NCBI GenBank assembly: GCA_964017195.1
Contig: OZ024891.1
Coordinates: forward strand, 7,155,994 to 7,219,993
Origin: Siderastrea radians
Lineage: Eukaryota > Cnidaria > Anthozoa > Scleractinia > Rhizangiidae
Length of the DNA: 64,000 bases
Direction of reading: 5' to 3'
Part shown: piece after piece, positions 30,262 through 41,480 of the stretch
Numbering within the stretch: the first letter of the stretch is position 1
Layout of the letters: each line of letters opens with the position of its first letter
Notes under the pieces: model-generated
What the model saw: the letters and a program-made list of their open reading frames with translations, nothing else
Told to the model about the DNA's origin: nothing
The model's database searches: none
Made by a program: the position numbers and the translations under genes

Positions 30262-30496
30262 ACTAAAATTATAGGCAAAAAGCTACCCAGAATAGAAATA
30301 AACTAAACGAGCTGAGTAGTTACAAAAAAAATTAAATTGCTTTTTGACTAGGTTGTACATAAAAGGAGACAAAAGTAACTAAAATTATAGGCAAAAAACT
30401 ACCCAGAATAGAAATAAACTAAACGAGCTGAGTAGTTACAAAAAAAAATTAAATTGCTTTTTGACTAGGTTGTACATAAAAGGAGACAAAAGTAAA
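30262..30496. repeat. Tandem duplication of about 117 bp
   Basis: ACTAAAATTATAGGCAAAAA through TTGTACATAAAAGGAGAC is present twice head to tail, almost identical, so the duplication is recent. Confidence 0.85.
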
Positions 30497-30499
30497 ATA

Positions 30500-31370
30500 A
30501 GACAACTAATAAGTAATTAAGTACAAATTATGCACACAAAAAAAATTAAGTACAATGTACCTAAATATGTATAAATAGTAATTTAGATAAAAAAGTAGAA
30601 AAAAAAGGGACATGGGAAAAAAAAAAGAAAGGAAAGGAAGAAAGAAAAGAAAACAGTACCAGACAGGTACAAAGTTAACAAAATAAATGTTCTAGTGTGA
30701 TGACCGAATGTCATCAGGTAGTCAAAACGCATAATTTCAATTTGAATTGAGCTGGTGAGGTGATGAGATTGAAAGGTCGACTTATCAATGTCCAGAGTGT
30801 GTTTCAGTTTCCGTCTTGTGTTCTGTTAAGGCAAGATGGTAATTATAATTACTATTTACCCTAATATGTTAGGCATTATATACAGCCCCCAAAACAAACT
30901 GAGTTCAAAATTTCGAAAATTTTTGCACGAGTTTGCTCATATCGTCACTTGGGTGACAACAGTGGATTTGTGTTTGTTAATTAGATCTGATTACTTGTTT
31001 ACGAAATTTCATGAATGAATATTCACAGAAAAAAAAGTACCAAGCTCTTCTAAATTACCAGTAAACGATTTATTAAGATGTGAGCCCCTATATTTGCCTT
31101 TGTTCACTTTTCACGGCCCCGCTCAATTAATGCGAGTCATTTTGTAGGGAACTCATTGACCTTAAACAGTGCACCTTTTTTGAAACTTTCTTGTGTATAT
31201 AAGCCAAAAGGAATGCAATTGGAAGCGGTCCATTAAAAGAAGTATTAAAAGAAGAATTATGGAACATTTCCTAGAAAGTCAACAGCTCAAGTGCAGATGT
31301 CTTGCAACTGGCAGATTTCTCTTTGCTTTGGCAAAACAAGTGTCTGTCCTTGAAGAATAATTTCTTTGCT
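30500..31370. other. Host spacer without visible gene
   Basis: A-rich low-complexity sequence, with no coding frame supported. Confidence 0.35.
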
Positions 31371-31373
31371 TTT

Positions 31374-31481
<108 letters not shown>

Positions 31482-32874
31482 AGGCCTTGGAGTGTTCCTG
31501 AGGGCTTCTTTCGACTTATGGGTCTAAAACTACTAAGTCTTCTTTTCGAGATCGGTATACTACCACCTTGACAAATTCATGCTTGAAGGACACAGCAGCG
31601 ATTTTCTGATCTTGTTCATTGGCCAAGATGGCCACCATCTTGGAATTTACCCAAAATTAGAAGTTATCAAAAGGTGGTGGAAATTAAACAATGTTGACAC
31701 GATAAGACATATAACATTGTATTAAACACTTTGCTGCCTTTTGTCAACATTTTGCACTGTTTTCACAGAAAAGGGTGAAAATCACAGATTTTCATTCAAA
31801 AATGGCTTGACCACATGTTACTTATGGCATCATTTCTTGTAACCATAGTAACTGATTCTCACTATACCTGCACCAAAATGTGTCTAAGGAATATGTATAC
31901 AGCTACTGAAATTGGCAGGTGCTGCTGTCAAATCCCCTGAAATATATTTCATAACAACTTATGGGGGGATGCCACACCACCCCCTTGCTTGCACACCCAA
32001 GGGTTTTGCATCATGACTAAGTACCCATGAGTCAGAAGCTTCGCTTTCCCCCTTATTACTTTGAATATTTAGTCAACTAGATGCGAAAATAAGAATTGGC
32101 CTCCAGGAGCTCATTCACAGAAGTATTTGAGTCAGACTATCCGATGTTAGAACTTTTCCGATGTTTTAAAGCAACTTTTAGTTGTTGTTGTTGTTGTTGT
32201 TGTTGTTGTTGGTCTACAAAGTTTCACTGATAGTATGCTAGCTATGTACTTGTATGCTTGACTTAAAAGATAATGCTGAGGCTGCTAGTCACCAACATCA
32301 CTGTCTTTTTAAGGCTGCTGCTTATGAACTGAGATACCTGCACTTAACAAACTTATGTACACAGTAGTAATCAATGTTAGTATCGCATGAATTTGAAGCA
32401 GCTTTGAGATAACTCAGTTACTCAGGAGCTCTAATTGAACTGTCGACTTATCAAGTCCTTGTTTCAGTTTCCATGGTGTGTTCCAAGGGAAAATAATGCC
32501 CATATTGACACACACCACCCTTGGACATTATATATGGGTATAAGGGTTCTATTGTGCACAAAAATAGGAAAAATAAGAGGATACATAAGCATCAATAGCA
32601 ACACATTCAATGAGGTATGAGATAATGAAATGCCTTGCCGTAGACAAGGCTAGGCTAGGCTTTTTGGCAAGGCTACGCTGTGGCTGGTTGCCCTGCCAAC
32701 CACAGCCAATGTTTGCACTGATCGGCCCATGCAACACAGACAAGGAAGTTTAAGGTTAAGGATTTACAATTGCACTCAGAGTATATATACTGTGAGAAAC
32801 AGCAGGCAAAATGCCGTTTTGTACAAATGATGATGTCACTACATATAAATACTTGCTGATTTTTATGCTGACAG
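31482..32874. other. Host intron-like sequence with a (TTG)n run at 32177-32211
   Basis: No coding frame was recognised. It contains one trinucleotide microsatellite and AT-rich unique-looking sequence upstream of the first candidate exon. Confidence 0.35.
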
Positions 32875-32986
32875 AGTATGTTCTCATTGTATGTAGATGA
32901 GACTGCGGGTGCCATGGATGAAGTTATTCAGCCAGCTCTTAAACGGTTGAAAGTAAGGAGCAGTGGAGACCAAAGTGATAGTGATG
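32875..32986 (+). CDS. Candidate host exon upstream of a VWA exon
   Basis: An acceptor-like TGACAG precedes 32875 and the donor GTAAAT follows 32986. The frame reads SMFSLYVDETAGAMDEVIQP and continues to KVRSSGDQSDSD. It ends in phase 1, matching the phase-1 start of the VWA exon at 35888. No domain is recognised. It could be the preceding exon of the same gene; a cDNA would decide. Confidence 0.35.
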
Positions 32987-33163
32987 GTAAATACAGAACA
33001 TTTTATGAAATTAAAGTAAAATTTGCGGTCAAGTATTGTGTTGGGATTAAATTGCATGTAGTGTTACTGGGGCAAAAATGGAATAAAAGATGTTTTAAAT
33101 GGCAAAAGTGAATATGTGAAATGTTCATATACGTGAATGGCGGCCTAAAATATGAAAAGTTAT

Positions 33164-33233
33164 GCGACAACCATCGCAGTTAATGATATCAAATAAGCTA
33201 CTCAAGTTGATATCATTAACTGCAATGGTCGTC
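33164..33233. repeat. Long hairpin
   Basis: GACAACCATCGCAGTTAATG and the following GATATCA pair in reverse with TGATATC and CATTAACTGCAATGGTCGTC across a short loop. Confidence 0.6.
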
Positions 33234-34249
33234 ATCATTTCTTAAGAAAGGTTTTTCTAACGTTTTAAGGAAAAATATTCAACAGTTGAAACTCAAAGTG
33301 AAAATAAACAGCTCAATAAAATACAATTCAATGCCACCTCTAATTTACCAGTAGATCACATCATTTGGAAAAAAGCAAACATGGCTAGACATAACCTCAT
33401 GTTACTGTAGAATTCCGAAAGTAGCGGTCTTTGGGATTAGCAAGCCTAAGGGGCCACAACTTTCGGGCAGCTAAAATATTAAGCTAATAATTCATCGTAA
33501 ACACAACTGTGGAATATTAGCAAAATGTCACTTTAATTCCCCTAAGACTTTCTTGTTGATTCCTTAGCATTCTTGTTCTATGCTAGGTTGTGCCATCTGC
33601 ATTCAGTACGCTTAAGGGAACACAGTTTCTCCTTCAACGACTTTCTTAGATCTTTCAGCTCTTTCTTCACGAACACATCATACATGCACACTCCTTCCGG
33701 TGCACCCCGTGATTGTCCAGAGATCTTGCGTGTAATATAGTTCGAGTCCCTCCTGGTTACTTTGTTTGGAGATGACATTAAGGTATTCTGGACCGTTACT
33801 ATCGAAGGGAGCTTTACTTTTGGGGGGCGGTGACATTCGGAAGGGGTGTTTCTTTCGGAAACTATTAGAAAGGTCCCAATATTAACGTTACTTTCGGCTA
33901 ACCGTTACTTTTGGGGGTGGGGGGGCGCTACTTTCGAATTTTATTGTAATTTATGTACAAGCACGTTAACCATGTGTTAACGAAACCGTTCGATTTGTTC
34001 ATTCCAAGTAGAGATTGTGATTCTCCAACAAGGTTATAGGGTGGATTGTGCATTGCATGCTAAAAGCAGAAACTCTGGCTATATTTCTTGTATCCCTCAC
34101 CATCCAAGCATCAATATCTCGACCCACCACATTCCCTTAACCTGGCAAGCTAGTTATTGCTGTTTGTTTTCTTTTATTTTTGTGGGCATGGTTTGTCCTG
34201 GTTTGGTACTGGAAATTCCGAAAGTGTGTTGACATAACATTTATTATTA

Positions 34250-34410
34250 AAAACTGGACTAGGTATATTGGATTTCTAGCATTTTGATGGGCTGAACGGA
34301 GCTAGGCTATCAGTTCATATACCTGCTGTGACCAAATATGGTCAATGAACACTCAACAACAAAGTGAGCTGAAAGTTTTTTCCTCGCGAGCAACCCGGAG
34401 AGAAAAATCA
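34250..34410. repeat. Dispersed repeat, copy 2 of 2
   Basis: It matches 21165-21335 in the same orientation with small differences, including a short deletion after CACTCAACAAC. Confidence 0.7.
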
Positions 34411-35513
34411 CTTGGCAGCGAATTTAAATTTAGGAGAAATTCCAACAGCGTCACCAACAAGCATCACCAACAGCGTCGTGTAACACAAGTCAAAGTTGTT
34501 CCACTTCAAAATATCAAGACAAGACATAAAATAAAACACACTGTGAAATGTGAAATGGGGCAGGAGCATTTAATAAAAACTATCACACATTCATGGTGAG
34601 TCGGTGCAAAAATCATGAAGCAGTCTAAACATTCGATAACCAACGCTACGCGCTACGCGCCTCGTTGGTTAACTAACATTCGATATCCAGCGCGCCCTCG
34701 TAGAATAATTGTTAATTATACTAGTAACAGATTGTGCGTGAGTCAGAACCTTGCACTCTTCCTCCTCCATGCAATCATGTTGAATATTCATTACTGCGCC
34801 TACCAATAACTTGTGAACTCTGGCCTTCAAAACCTAGCTGACAAATGATTGAGTTTTTGTTTACTGTCAAAATAAACAGGTCGTATAAAGCAGAGTGGAA
34901 TAAATCCTCCAATCATAGCACTTGAACGTGACCTCTTAAACCCATTCAAGTGAAAATTGACATGTTATTGACAAGTTACCGATGGTCAAACAACTGGTGG
35001 GAAAGTACTGAATCTTATTAGAATCACCACGTGAACAGGGACCCAGGCTCACAACACTAGTTCTCAAGGGCATTTAATAAAGGATTTGTGTGGGATTTTG
35101 GTTAGAGTTAAAATGCTAAAATTGTGCCTAAACATCCATGTACCGTATTAAATGACGTACTTCCAGAGACGAGCGACAGTCGGAAATGCGTCTTTGTTCG
35201 CAGGCTAATGATGTCTATGTGTTGTTCGTGATAACAGCATTTCTCTAAACAGCGCTTTAAAAAACACAAATCTTACAAGAATGCTGTTTAGAGGGTATGA
35301 AACAGTCAAGAAACAGTACATGAATATTTTGCCCTTGAGGAGTCTTGTTGTGAACCTTGTCCCCTTGTGAAGTCCAGTTTTTGTCATTTTTTCAGTTAGT
35401 GTTTTCAAGACTATGCTTCACTGGTAGTACACCAGTTGCTCATATGCTTGACTTAGAAAGTAATCATTTCTTTGTTCTTCTGAGGCTGCTAGTCATGAAA
35501 TGCATCAACAACT

Positions 35514-35790
35514 GAGGGCTGCAAATAATTTTTCTTTCTTGAATTGAATTGACATATGTCCGACCAAGTCTCCATTTTGGTCGGACAAAACAGAAGTGTG
35601 GTCGAACGTTTTTTATTATTATTCTTAAGTGGAAGTTCTTTTTGAAATAATTACTTTTTATCATTATTTACTTATTATTTGGTAAAAGAATTTGTCTGGG
35701 CATGATGTCCGATCAAAGGTAGGATTTCGTCGGACATGGCCCGATTTTAGTCGGACATTGTCCGATGACCGACAGTTATTTGCAGCTCTG
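35514..35790. repeat. 277-bp MITE with GAGGGCTGCAAATA ends
   Basis: GAGGGCTGCAAATAA at the left and TTATTTGCAGCTCTG at the right are inverted. Several GTCCGA/TCGGAC blocks lie between. Confidence 0.55.
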
Positions 35791-35887
35791 CAACTGTCTT
35801 TTTAAGGCTATTTGTACTAGGACAATCCCTTTAAATAAGCTTGTACACGGTAGTAATTGTTTTGTATGTGTTGTCTTGGTTTTGCAG

Positions 35888-36427
35888 CTGAAATTGTCTT
35901 TGCTTTGGACTCAACTGTGTCAGAGGAAAATTTTCAAAAGGAGCTTGACTTTGTTAAACATTTGGCTGAATCTTTCAATATCTTAAAATTATTAACTCTC
36001 GTAGTTTATGGTGATTCTGCCCAAACAATTCACTTTGATCCAACGTCTTCTCATCTAAATGGACGGATTCAAAGTAAAGGCAGAAGAATGGATTTGGCAT
36101 TATCAGAGGCTGCTAGCAATTTTAGTGAACGTACCAACCAACATCAGCTAGTTGTTTTGATAACAGCAGGCAAGCAGTCTTCAGGTGCAGGAAACAAAGA
36201 AAATAACCAAGATCTCCTTGTATCAGCATCTGAAAAGCTCTACTCCAAAGATATCAAAGTCACAATTGTGTCAGTCGGTATGGAAACAGATTTCAAGGAG
36301 CTTGTATTAATTGTGAAGCGGCCACAGTTTTTGTTCCGGTTCTTCAGTTTTGATGACATGATACGTGACACAGCTACAACTGATACAGCTAGATTTAATG
36401 TTGCATCCAACATCAGGAGAGTTTTAG
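35888..36427 (+). CDS. Host exon encoding a von Willebrand factor A-type domain
   Basis: A TTTTGCAG acceptor precedes 35888 and the GTGAGT donor follows 36427. The 540-base exon has phase 1 at both ends, typical of VWA domain exons. It encodes AEIVFALDSTVSEE (MIDAS-type DxTxS), a LLTLVVYGD strand, RRMDLALSEA, LVVLITAGK and IKVTIVSVG. Two MIDAS positions look altered: Met where Thr is usual, and Ala where Asp is usual in the LITAG segment, so metal binding may be lost. VWA domains mediate adhesion and matrix contacts. The gene's other exons are not visible downstream before element 2. Confidence 0.7.
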
Positions 36428-36956
36428 GTGAGTTCACTTTTATTTTGTGCAATGTATATTTTAAAGCAGTGAAGGTCTGATCCAGATTCAATTCTGCTCA
36501 TGGTCCAAAGCAAAAGAGTGGCATCTGCATAAGTTTCAGTTTGCACAGGAATTTGGATTTGGTTGAGCAAATATCATGTATTTTGGCAGAATAACACAAC
36601 AGCAGCAGTTGATTCATACTGGCACTTTTCTCAAGTACCGAACTTATGCATAAATAATGTTTTAGTGCACTGGTGGTGGCCGAAATCTCAGTGGCTTGGC
36701 AAGACATGCATGTCACCTTGAGGACGGTGCTTCCTATTATTACTACGCATACGCTCTAGGCATCTTGGGATGTTCTGAGAAACTCGGCTTTGTTAAGGAT
36801 AGCACCTACTAATACAAAGGTATTTTTGCGCGGGTTATGACTATGCGGGAAAAGCAGATCCTAGCAAGGGCTGTTGGAATCAAAAAGAAAATTAGGGTAA
36901 TCACGCATTGTTCAGAGACAGTTGAGCTTAAAAAAGGCATACATTGTTCTGTATTT
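36428..36956 (+). other. Host sequence between the VWA exon and element 2
   Basis: It begins with a splice donor and has no coding frame, so it is probably intron. If the host gene continues to the right, element 2 is inserted in this intron. Confidence 0.35.
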
Positions 36957-36962
36957 TACAGC
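36957..36962. repeat. Target site duplication of element 2, left copy
   Basis: TACAGC directly abuts the AGTAGT terminus and is repeated at 51861-51866. A 6-bp duplication is characteristic of Polintons. Confidence 0.9.
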
Positions 36963-37421
36963 AGTAGTTTATGAAATGAGGCTACGAGCGCACTAGTCAA
37001 ATTTTCAGTTAAATTTGACTGAAAAAATTCCCAGTCAAATTTTTACGCATTTGAGTGATAAAAGTACGAGCGCACTAGTCAAATTTTCAGTTAAATTTGA
37101 CTGAAAAAATTCCCAGTCAAATTTTTACGCATTTGAGTGATAAAAGTACGAGCGCACTAGTCAAATTTTCAGTTAAATTTGACTGAAAAAATTCCCAGTC
37201 AAATTTTTACGCATTTGAGTGATAAAAGTACGAGCGCACCTAGTCAAATTTTCACAAACACTTAGCTGAAATTTGACTGAAAAAATATTCAAATTCTATT
37301 ATAACCGTAAGCATAACTTCCCACACCATTTTTATGAATATATCTTTTGTCGTCGAAGCAGCTGAGTGATATTTTATCCACCACATAGCTACCAATTCGA
37401 TGTCTTTCACTTTTAATTAGT
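36963..37421. repeat. Left terminal inverted repeat of element 2
   Basis: The 459-bp repeat has an outer part with three 82-bp tandem units beginning at 36983, 37065 and 37147 and a partial fourth at 37229. The inner part contains the last 130 or so coding bases of polymerase B. The outer part is nearly identical to the right copy, while the inner part differs at about a dozen positions. Confidence 0.92.
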
Positions 37422-40400
37422 CTCATCGTGTGACGCATCTGCTTTTTATTGAAAAGCGTATCTTTGTAATTGTCGTGTTGTATTTTTTGTTTTATCACAT
37501 TCTTTTTTATTCCCTTTGCTGTGCGACTACCCTGTTTATTATCTTTCATGTAAGAATACATTTTTGACCTCAAACCAACAAACTCCACGATTGGGATTCC
37601 TGCTGCTTCGTCCTTGAATTTACCAATGACTTTCTTATTTGTTGTATCGAAAAATGGGCTATTCTTTGGATAATCACTGTTATCGAAAAGATGTTTGTCT
37701 TTCCAAAAATCTTGATAAACATCATCTGCTTCAATTTCATATGTTAAACTGTCAGTATCTGTGAACAGCAACCGAGCTTTATCACCATACTGACTTTTGA
37801 TGTAATTGTAATGAAAATTATACATCAATGTTTTTGATAAGTCTAGGATACACATTCCAACATAGGCTGGTCTGTCCAATGTCAAAGTTGGTTTGATTTT
37901 ATGAACGGCAACTAAATCCTCATTAAATATTTTGCTGCTTATGAAACTCGGTCTGCTGGCCCACTTCAAAAGTTTTTCTTCATCAGTCACAAGTCTGATG
38001 TCCTGACGCTTTCTCAGGTTCTCCATTGTCTTTCCAAACACCGAATTGTTCATCAACTTGAAAAAATCCTTTTCAAAAGAGTTCTTTGCCTCTGCTCTCT
38101 TTTTTGTGTTAAAATCGATGTAAGGTTTCAACCATGGACTCTGATTGAATTCGAGAGCTCTATGAATCTTTGTTAGTTTCAACCCTAAAGACATATAGAG
38201 TTGCAAGTTGCGATAATGCAAAACATATCTCTCTTTATTTGACAACGTCGGCACCAACTTTTTAACCAGTCCAACCTTTACTCTAAATTTTTCAGCAATT
38301 TCTCGACAATAAGGTGACAACATATCTTCAGTTACTTTGATTTCTTCTGCTGCCAGCGGATAGTCGTTGTGGAGATCATGCAACTCCTCTGGATATTCCA
38401 AATCAACCTCCAATATCAATCCTTTTTTAGACTCATCATTATACTTGGATAAATCCACCTCTTCCTCAGTCAACCATTCGAACTCACCTGTTGGAAGATA
38501 TTGAATCATTGCCCAACCATAAAGATTATTTGCATCCAGATACATGATGTATTTTGTTGCATCCTTTGGATTGTAGTTTTCCATATACTTGTTGTTTGCC
38601 TTTCCATATCGATTGGCAATGTAACTGATCCCCCCACGCATACCTTTTTCAATGAATTGAAACATATCAACATCACTAATCAACTCCAATTCAGTTTCTG
38701 TCATTTTCAACATTGCATCCCAACTCAGACCGGGTGATGTGAAATAATGAGCAGGATCCAATCCATAGTATTGTTGACATACTTTGCGGAAATTTTCAAA
38801 AACATCAGTCAACAATAAAATATCCGATTTGAGATATAGATCGTGATACTCTCCCATTGATGATAGAACAAATTCATTCCAAACATTCTGTGCATGTTGA
38901 TACTCTTCATCTGTGATATGTTCATTATTCATAATACTGAAAAAATCTTCTTTCTTCGGCAACCTTTTTTCCTCAAACTTTTCAAAACTATTCATATAGT
39001 CATAAGGATAGACACCTTTCTTTGTCATCAAACTCAATTTTTCACCTTGAAATACTTGTCCAGTGTGTTTGAACGCTTCAGCAGGAAGATTATTCACCAA
39101 ATTACTCAATGACGAGCTCATGAATTGAAAGCTGTCGATGAACACAAGGTGTCGGCCCAACATGAAGGCCATGTATTTCTCCATGTTACAGGGAATGACA
39201 TTTATGCTCATCTCATGTTTCTTTCCTTCTTTATCAAAATACACATTCTTTTTCACAATATCACCAATCTCTTGCATTATAAAGTGACTGTCATACCCCT
39301 TGAGATTGTGAAACACCACAGGTATTTTATCAGTCAAATAGAAATTTAGATTACAATCTTCATGTGCTGAGCCTCTGTATTTGCCGGTGACATGACAGTG
39401 ATCTCTTACTCTTTTATCACTTGCGTCATAAGGTCTTTTACAGATGTGGCATTCTTTAGCTCTTTTAAAACTTTCCTTATCCTCATCTGTCATTTCCATA
39501 GGTTTATTGAAGTGGGTTCTTTCAACCTTTTGACAGTATTTAACTTCAGCCAACATGTCCTTCATGAACTTGTGAATGGCCATTTCTCCTCTGTGAATTT
39601 TGATTGGTTTTGAAAATTTATCGTCATAACAGCAAACAACTTTATAACCATATCCACAAGCCGTATGTTTTTGATATTGTTCGGTGTATGATTTTTGCGG
39701 AGCTTTCTCACCAACTTTTTCGGTGATGGCTTCAAAATCAGCATAAATTACGAAAGGTGCCGGTAACTGTCTACGATAATTTTTGAATGCAATTTTTGAT
39801 CCAGGTCCTGGCATTTTAATTGCTTGTGTACCGTTCACTTGAATGCAATTGTCTTTATGATTATTTAATACCCTTTCAGAGCTAAAACATTGAAGACAGT
39901 ACATACAGAAATGCTTTCTTTCCTTGTGCTTCGTTTGATTGTACATAAATTTATTGAAATCCTTTAATAAACAATAATGTTTTACCTCTCCTTCGGTTAT
40001 TAAGAGCAGATTCAAACAAGAGTCAAACTTTTCTTTTGAAACGTGAATTGGAAACCGTTGCCCTTCCTCATAACCGAAGACATTAACATTGATACTGTTT
40101 TGTTTCTCTATTTTGTTGTATTGTTTTACAGAAACGGGAAACTCGATTCCCGAGTAATCTAATTTTTCTACATATTTTTTATCACACTCTTTTATTCTCT
40201 GTGGATCTTTATTCTGTGGTAAGAGGTGACGAATGTGGCACCAACGAAAACATTCATTGTCATTATTTTTCATGTTTATAATCCCTTTAGCTGAGTTCCG
40301 CAGCTCTTCGGGTAATGGAATATATGAAGAACCTCTGAGTGGTCTGTACCTTACAACATTGATGAAATGACCATCAACTGATTGAATGGTCCATCCTGAG

Positions 40401-41047
40401 CCTTCTGAAATCCATTGCTGAATCATATTTACAATCTGTTGTTGTGTTGTCTGCAACAATTCTGCAATCTCTATCTCGTTTGTCACTCTTTGCGGCTTTG
40501 CATTGAAATAAGCTGTCTTTTCAATCAACTCATCTCCTTTCTGTTTTTCAAACCTAATCTTCAACGTTTCATTGAATTTGAGACCTTTCATCTCATTCAG
40601 AACCTTTAATAGATTGTTATTAATCACTGAATGGGTGTTCTGAAGTTGAATTAGTGGGTCTTGTCTGTTTGTGAGACCAATTTCATATGATCTTGTAAAC
40701 CCTCGCAGGGCTTGTTCTTTCTGTGTGAAAGTCGGTTCAGTTTGCTCAGTTTGCTCTTCAATCACTTTATCAACATTTTTCAGCCACTTTCCCCAATTAA
40801 TAACTTTTTCAGTCGTTTTTTGAATTAGATTTGGTAGCTTTTTGAGTGTTGTTGTGACAACTGTTGGTTTGAGTATGGGAACGTTAATCTTACCAAATAA
40901 GCTAGGGGGTTGTCTTAGTGCCGGCGTTGGTGTTGACTTGATAAAAATATTTGTTATCTTATCTTTTGCGGTATCGAACGCTTTTCTCAAGAGTGAATAA
41001 CCTCTCAACCCAAGGTTTTTCAACTGAGGAACTATTTGTAAATCCAT
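37289..41047 (-). CDS. POLB: Protein-primed type DNA polymerase B, intact (1252 aa)
   Basis: The full-length frame has all expected motifs in order. A C2H2-like finger is at about residues 379-401, and Exo I (YADFEAI) at about 435-441. A CHICKRPY...DHCHVTG zinc/HNH-like segment lies around 540-575. Exo II (FHNLKGYDSHF) is near 590 and Exo III (YLKSDILLL) near 775. Motif A (DANNLYGWAM) is near 875, motif B (LMNNSVFGKT) near 1065 and motif C (FTDTDSL) near 1150. Length is typical. It would replicate the element using a terminal-protein primer. Its 3' end lies inside the left terminal repeat. A TATATAAG sequence (rc of 41060-41067) lies just upstream of the ATG. Confidence 0.95.
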   Translation of the reverse strand: MDLQIVPQLKNLGLRGYSLLRKAFDTAKDKITNIFIKSTPTPALRQPPSLFGKINVPILKPTVVTTTLKKLPNLIQKTTEKVINWGKWLKNVDKVIEEQTEQTEPTFTQKEQALRGFTRSYEIGLTNRQDPLIQLQNTHSVINNNLLKVLNEMKGLKFNETLKIRFEKQKGDELIEKTAYFNAKPQRVTNEIEIAELLQTTQQQIVNMIQQWISEGSGWTIQSVDGHFINVVRYRPLRGSSYIPLPEELRNSAKGIINMKNNDNECFRWCHIRHLLPQNKDPQRIKECDKKYVEKLDYSGIEFPVSVKQYNKIEKQNSINVNVFGYEEGQRFPIHVSKEKFDSCLNLLLITEGEVKHYCLLKDFNKFMYNQTKHKERKHFCMYCLQCFSSERVLNNHKDNCIQVNGTQAIKMPGPGSKIAFKNYRRQLPAPFVIYADFEAITEKVGEKAPQKSYTEQYQKHTACGYGYKVVCCYDDKFSKPIKIHRGEMAIHKFMKDMLAEVKYCQKVERTHFNKPMEMTDEDKESFKRAKECHICKRPYDASDKRVRDHCHVTGKYRGSAHEDCNLNFYLTDKIPVVFHNLKGYDSHFIMQEIGDIVKKNVYFDKEGKKHEMSINVIPCNMEKYMAFMLGRHLVFIDSFQFMSSSLSNLVNNLPAEAFKHTGQVFQGEKLSLMTKKGVYPYDYMNSFEKFEEKRLPKKEDFFSIMNNEHITDEEYQHAQNVWNEFVLSSMGEYHDLYLKSDILLLTDVFENFRKVCQQYYGLDPAHYFTSPGLSWDAMLKMTETELELISDVDMFQFIEKGMRGGISYIANRYGKANNKYMENYNPKDATKYIMYLDANNLYGWAMIQYLPTGEFEWLTEEEVDLSKYNDESKKGLILEVDLEYPEELHDLHNDYPLAAEEIKVTEDMLSPYCREIAEKFRVKVGLVKKLVPTLSNKERYVLHYRNLQLYMSLGLKLTKIHRALEFNQSPWLKPYIDFNTKKRAEAKNSFEKDFFKLMNNSVFGKTMENLRKRQDIRLVTDEEKLLKWASRPSFISSKIFNEDLVAVHKIKPTLTLDRPAYVGMCILDLSKTLMYNFHYNYIKSQYGDKARLLFTDTDSLTYEIEADDVYQDFWKDKHLFDNSDYPKNSPFFDTTNKKVIGKFKDEAAGIPIVEFVGLRSKMYSYMKDNKQGSRTAKGIKKNVIKQKIQHDNYKDTLFNKKQMRHTMRLIKSERHRIGSYVVDKISLSCFDDKRYIHKNGVGSYAYGYNRI

Positions 41048-41119
41048 TCTTCTTCTTTTCTTATATACAAGATTTTTTTAAATTTTTTTTCATTTCACGT
41101 TTCACGAAATGAAAAAAGT
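41048..41119 (-). promoter_or_regulatory. Promoter region of polymerase B with repeated motif
   Basis: Read leftward it contains AAAAAATCTTGTATATAAGA, almost identical to the sequence upstream of the 41431 gene. An ATTTCACGTTTCACGAAAT palindromic motif lies further upstream. Confidence 0.5.
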
Positions 41120-41431
41120 TTAAGCAAAAGACAATCTAACCTTATTTCCATCCTTATCCACAAACGCATTTCCACAATTTATAAAATAATGAACTGAACC
41201 ATACCTTTTATCCAACACTTTTGAACACTGATAGATGCTTTTACATTTTGTGACGACCTGTGTATCAACATTGGTAATAAACACCTCCCTTGCGTTACTT
41301 GGTCTTTTATACACTTCTTCATCAAGATTTAACTCTTTTGCCAGCTCTGCTTTTGAGAGTTTGTTTGAAAATCTGATATTTTTTCCTACAGCCATTTTTC
41401 GAATTTCTGCAAGAGTTAAAATTTTTGTCAT
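41120..41431 (-). CDS. Small conserved-looking protein with SAP-like N-terminus (103 aa)
   Basis: The ATG at 41431 is chosen because earlier in-frame starts are not ATG. The N-terminal part (MTKILTLAEIRKMAVGKNIR, then FSNKLSKAELAKELNLDEE) looks like a SAP/HeH helix-turn DNA-binding motif. The C-terminal half (VVTKCKSIYQCSKVLDKRYG, then SVHYFINCGN) resembles intron-encoded NUMOD-type DNA-binding repeats, but weakly. The same promoter motif as polymerase B precedes it, suggesting joint early expression. A DNA-binding role is inferred. Confidence 0.55.
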   Translation of the reverse strand: MTKILTLAEIRKMAVGKNIRFSNKLSKAELAKELNLDEEVYKRPSNAREVFITNVDTQVVTKCKSIYQCSKVLDKRYGSVHYFINCGNAFVDKDGNKVRLSFA

Positions 41432-41480
41432 TTTTCCTTTTCTTATATGCAAGATTTTTTTAAATTTTTTTAAATTTATT

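Larger units (their letters stand above)
32987..35887 (+). other. Candidate intron with repeats
   Basis: It starts with GTAAAT and ends with TTTTGCAG. It holds an AT-rich hairpin (33164-33233), the second copy of a dispersed repeat (34250-34410), half a MITE (34635-34715) and an inverted-repeat element at 35514-35790. No other coding sequence is seen. Confidence 0.35.

Noticed and set aside
38501..40609. Plus-strand frames inside polymerase B of element 2
   Set aside because: They are antisense shadows of the conserved polymerase and have no motifs.
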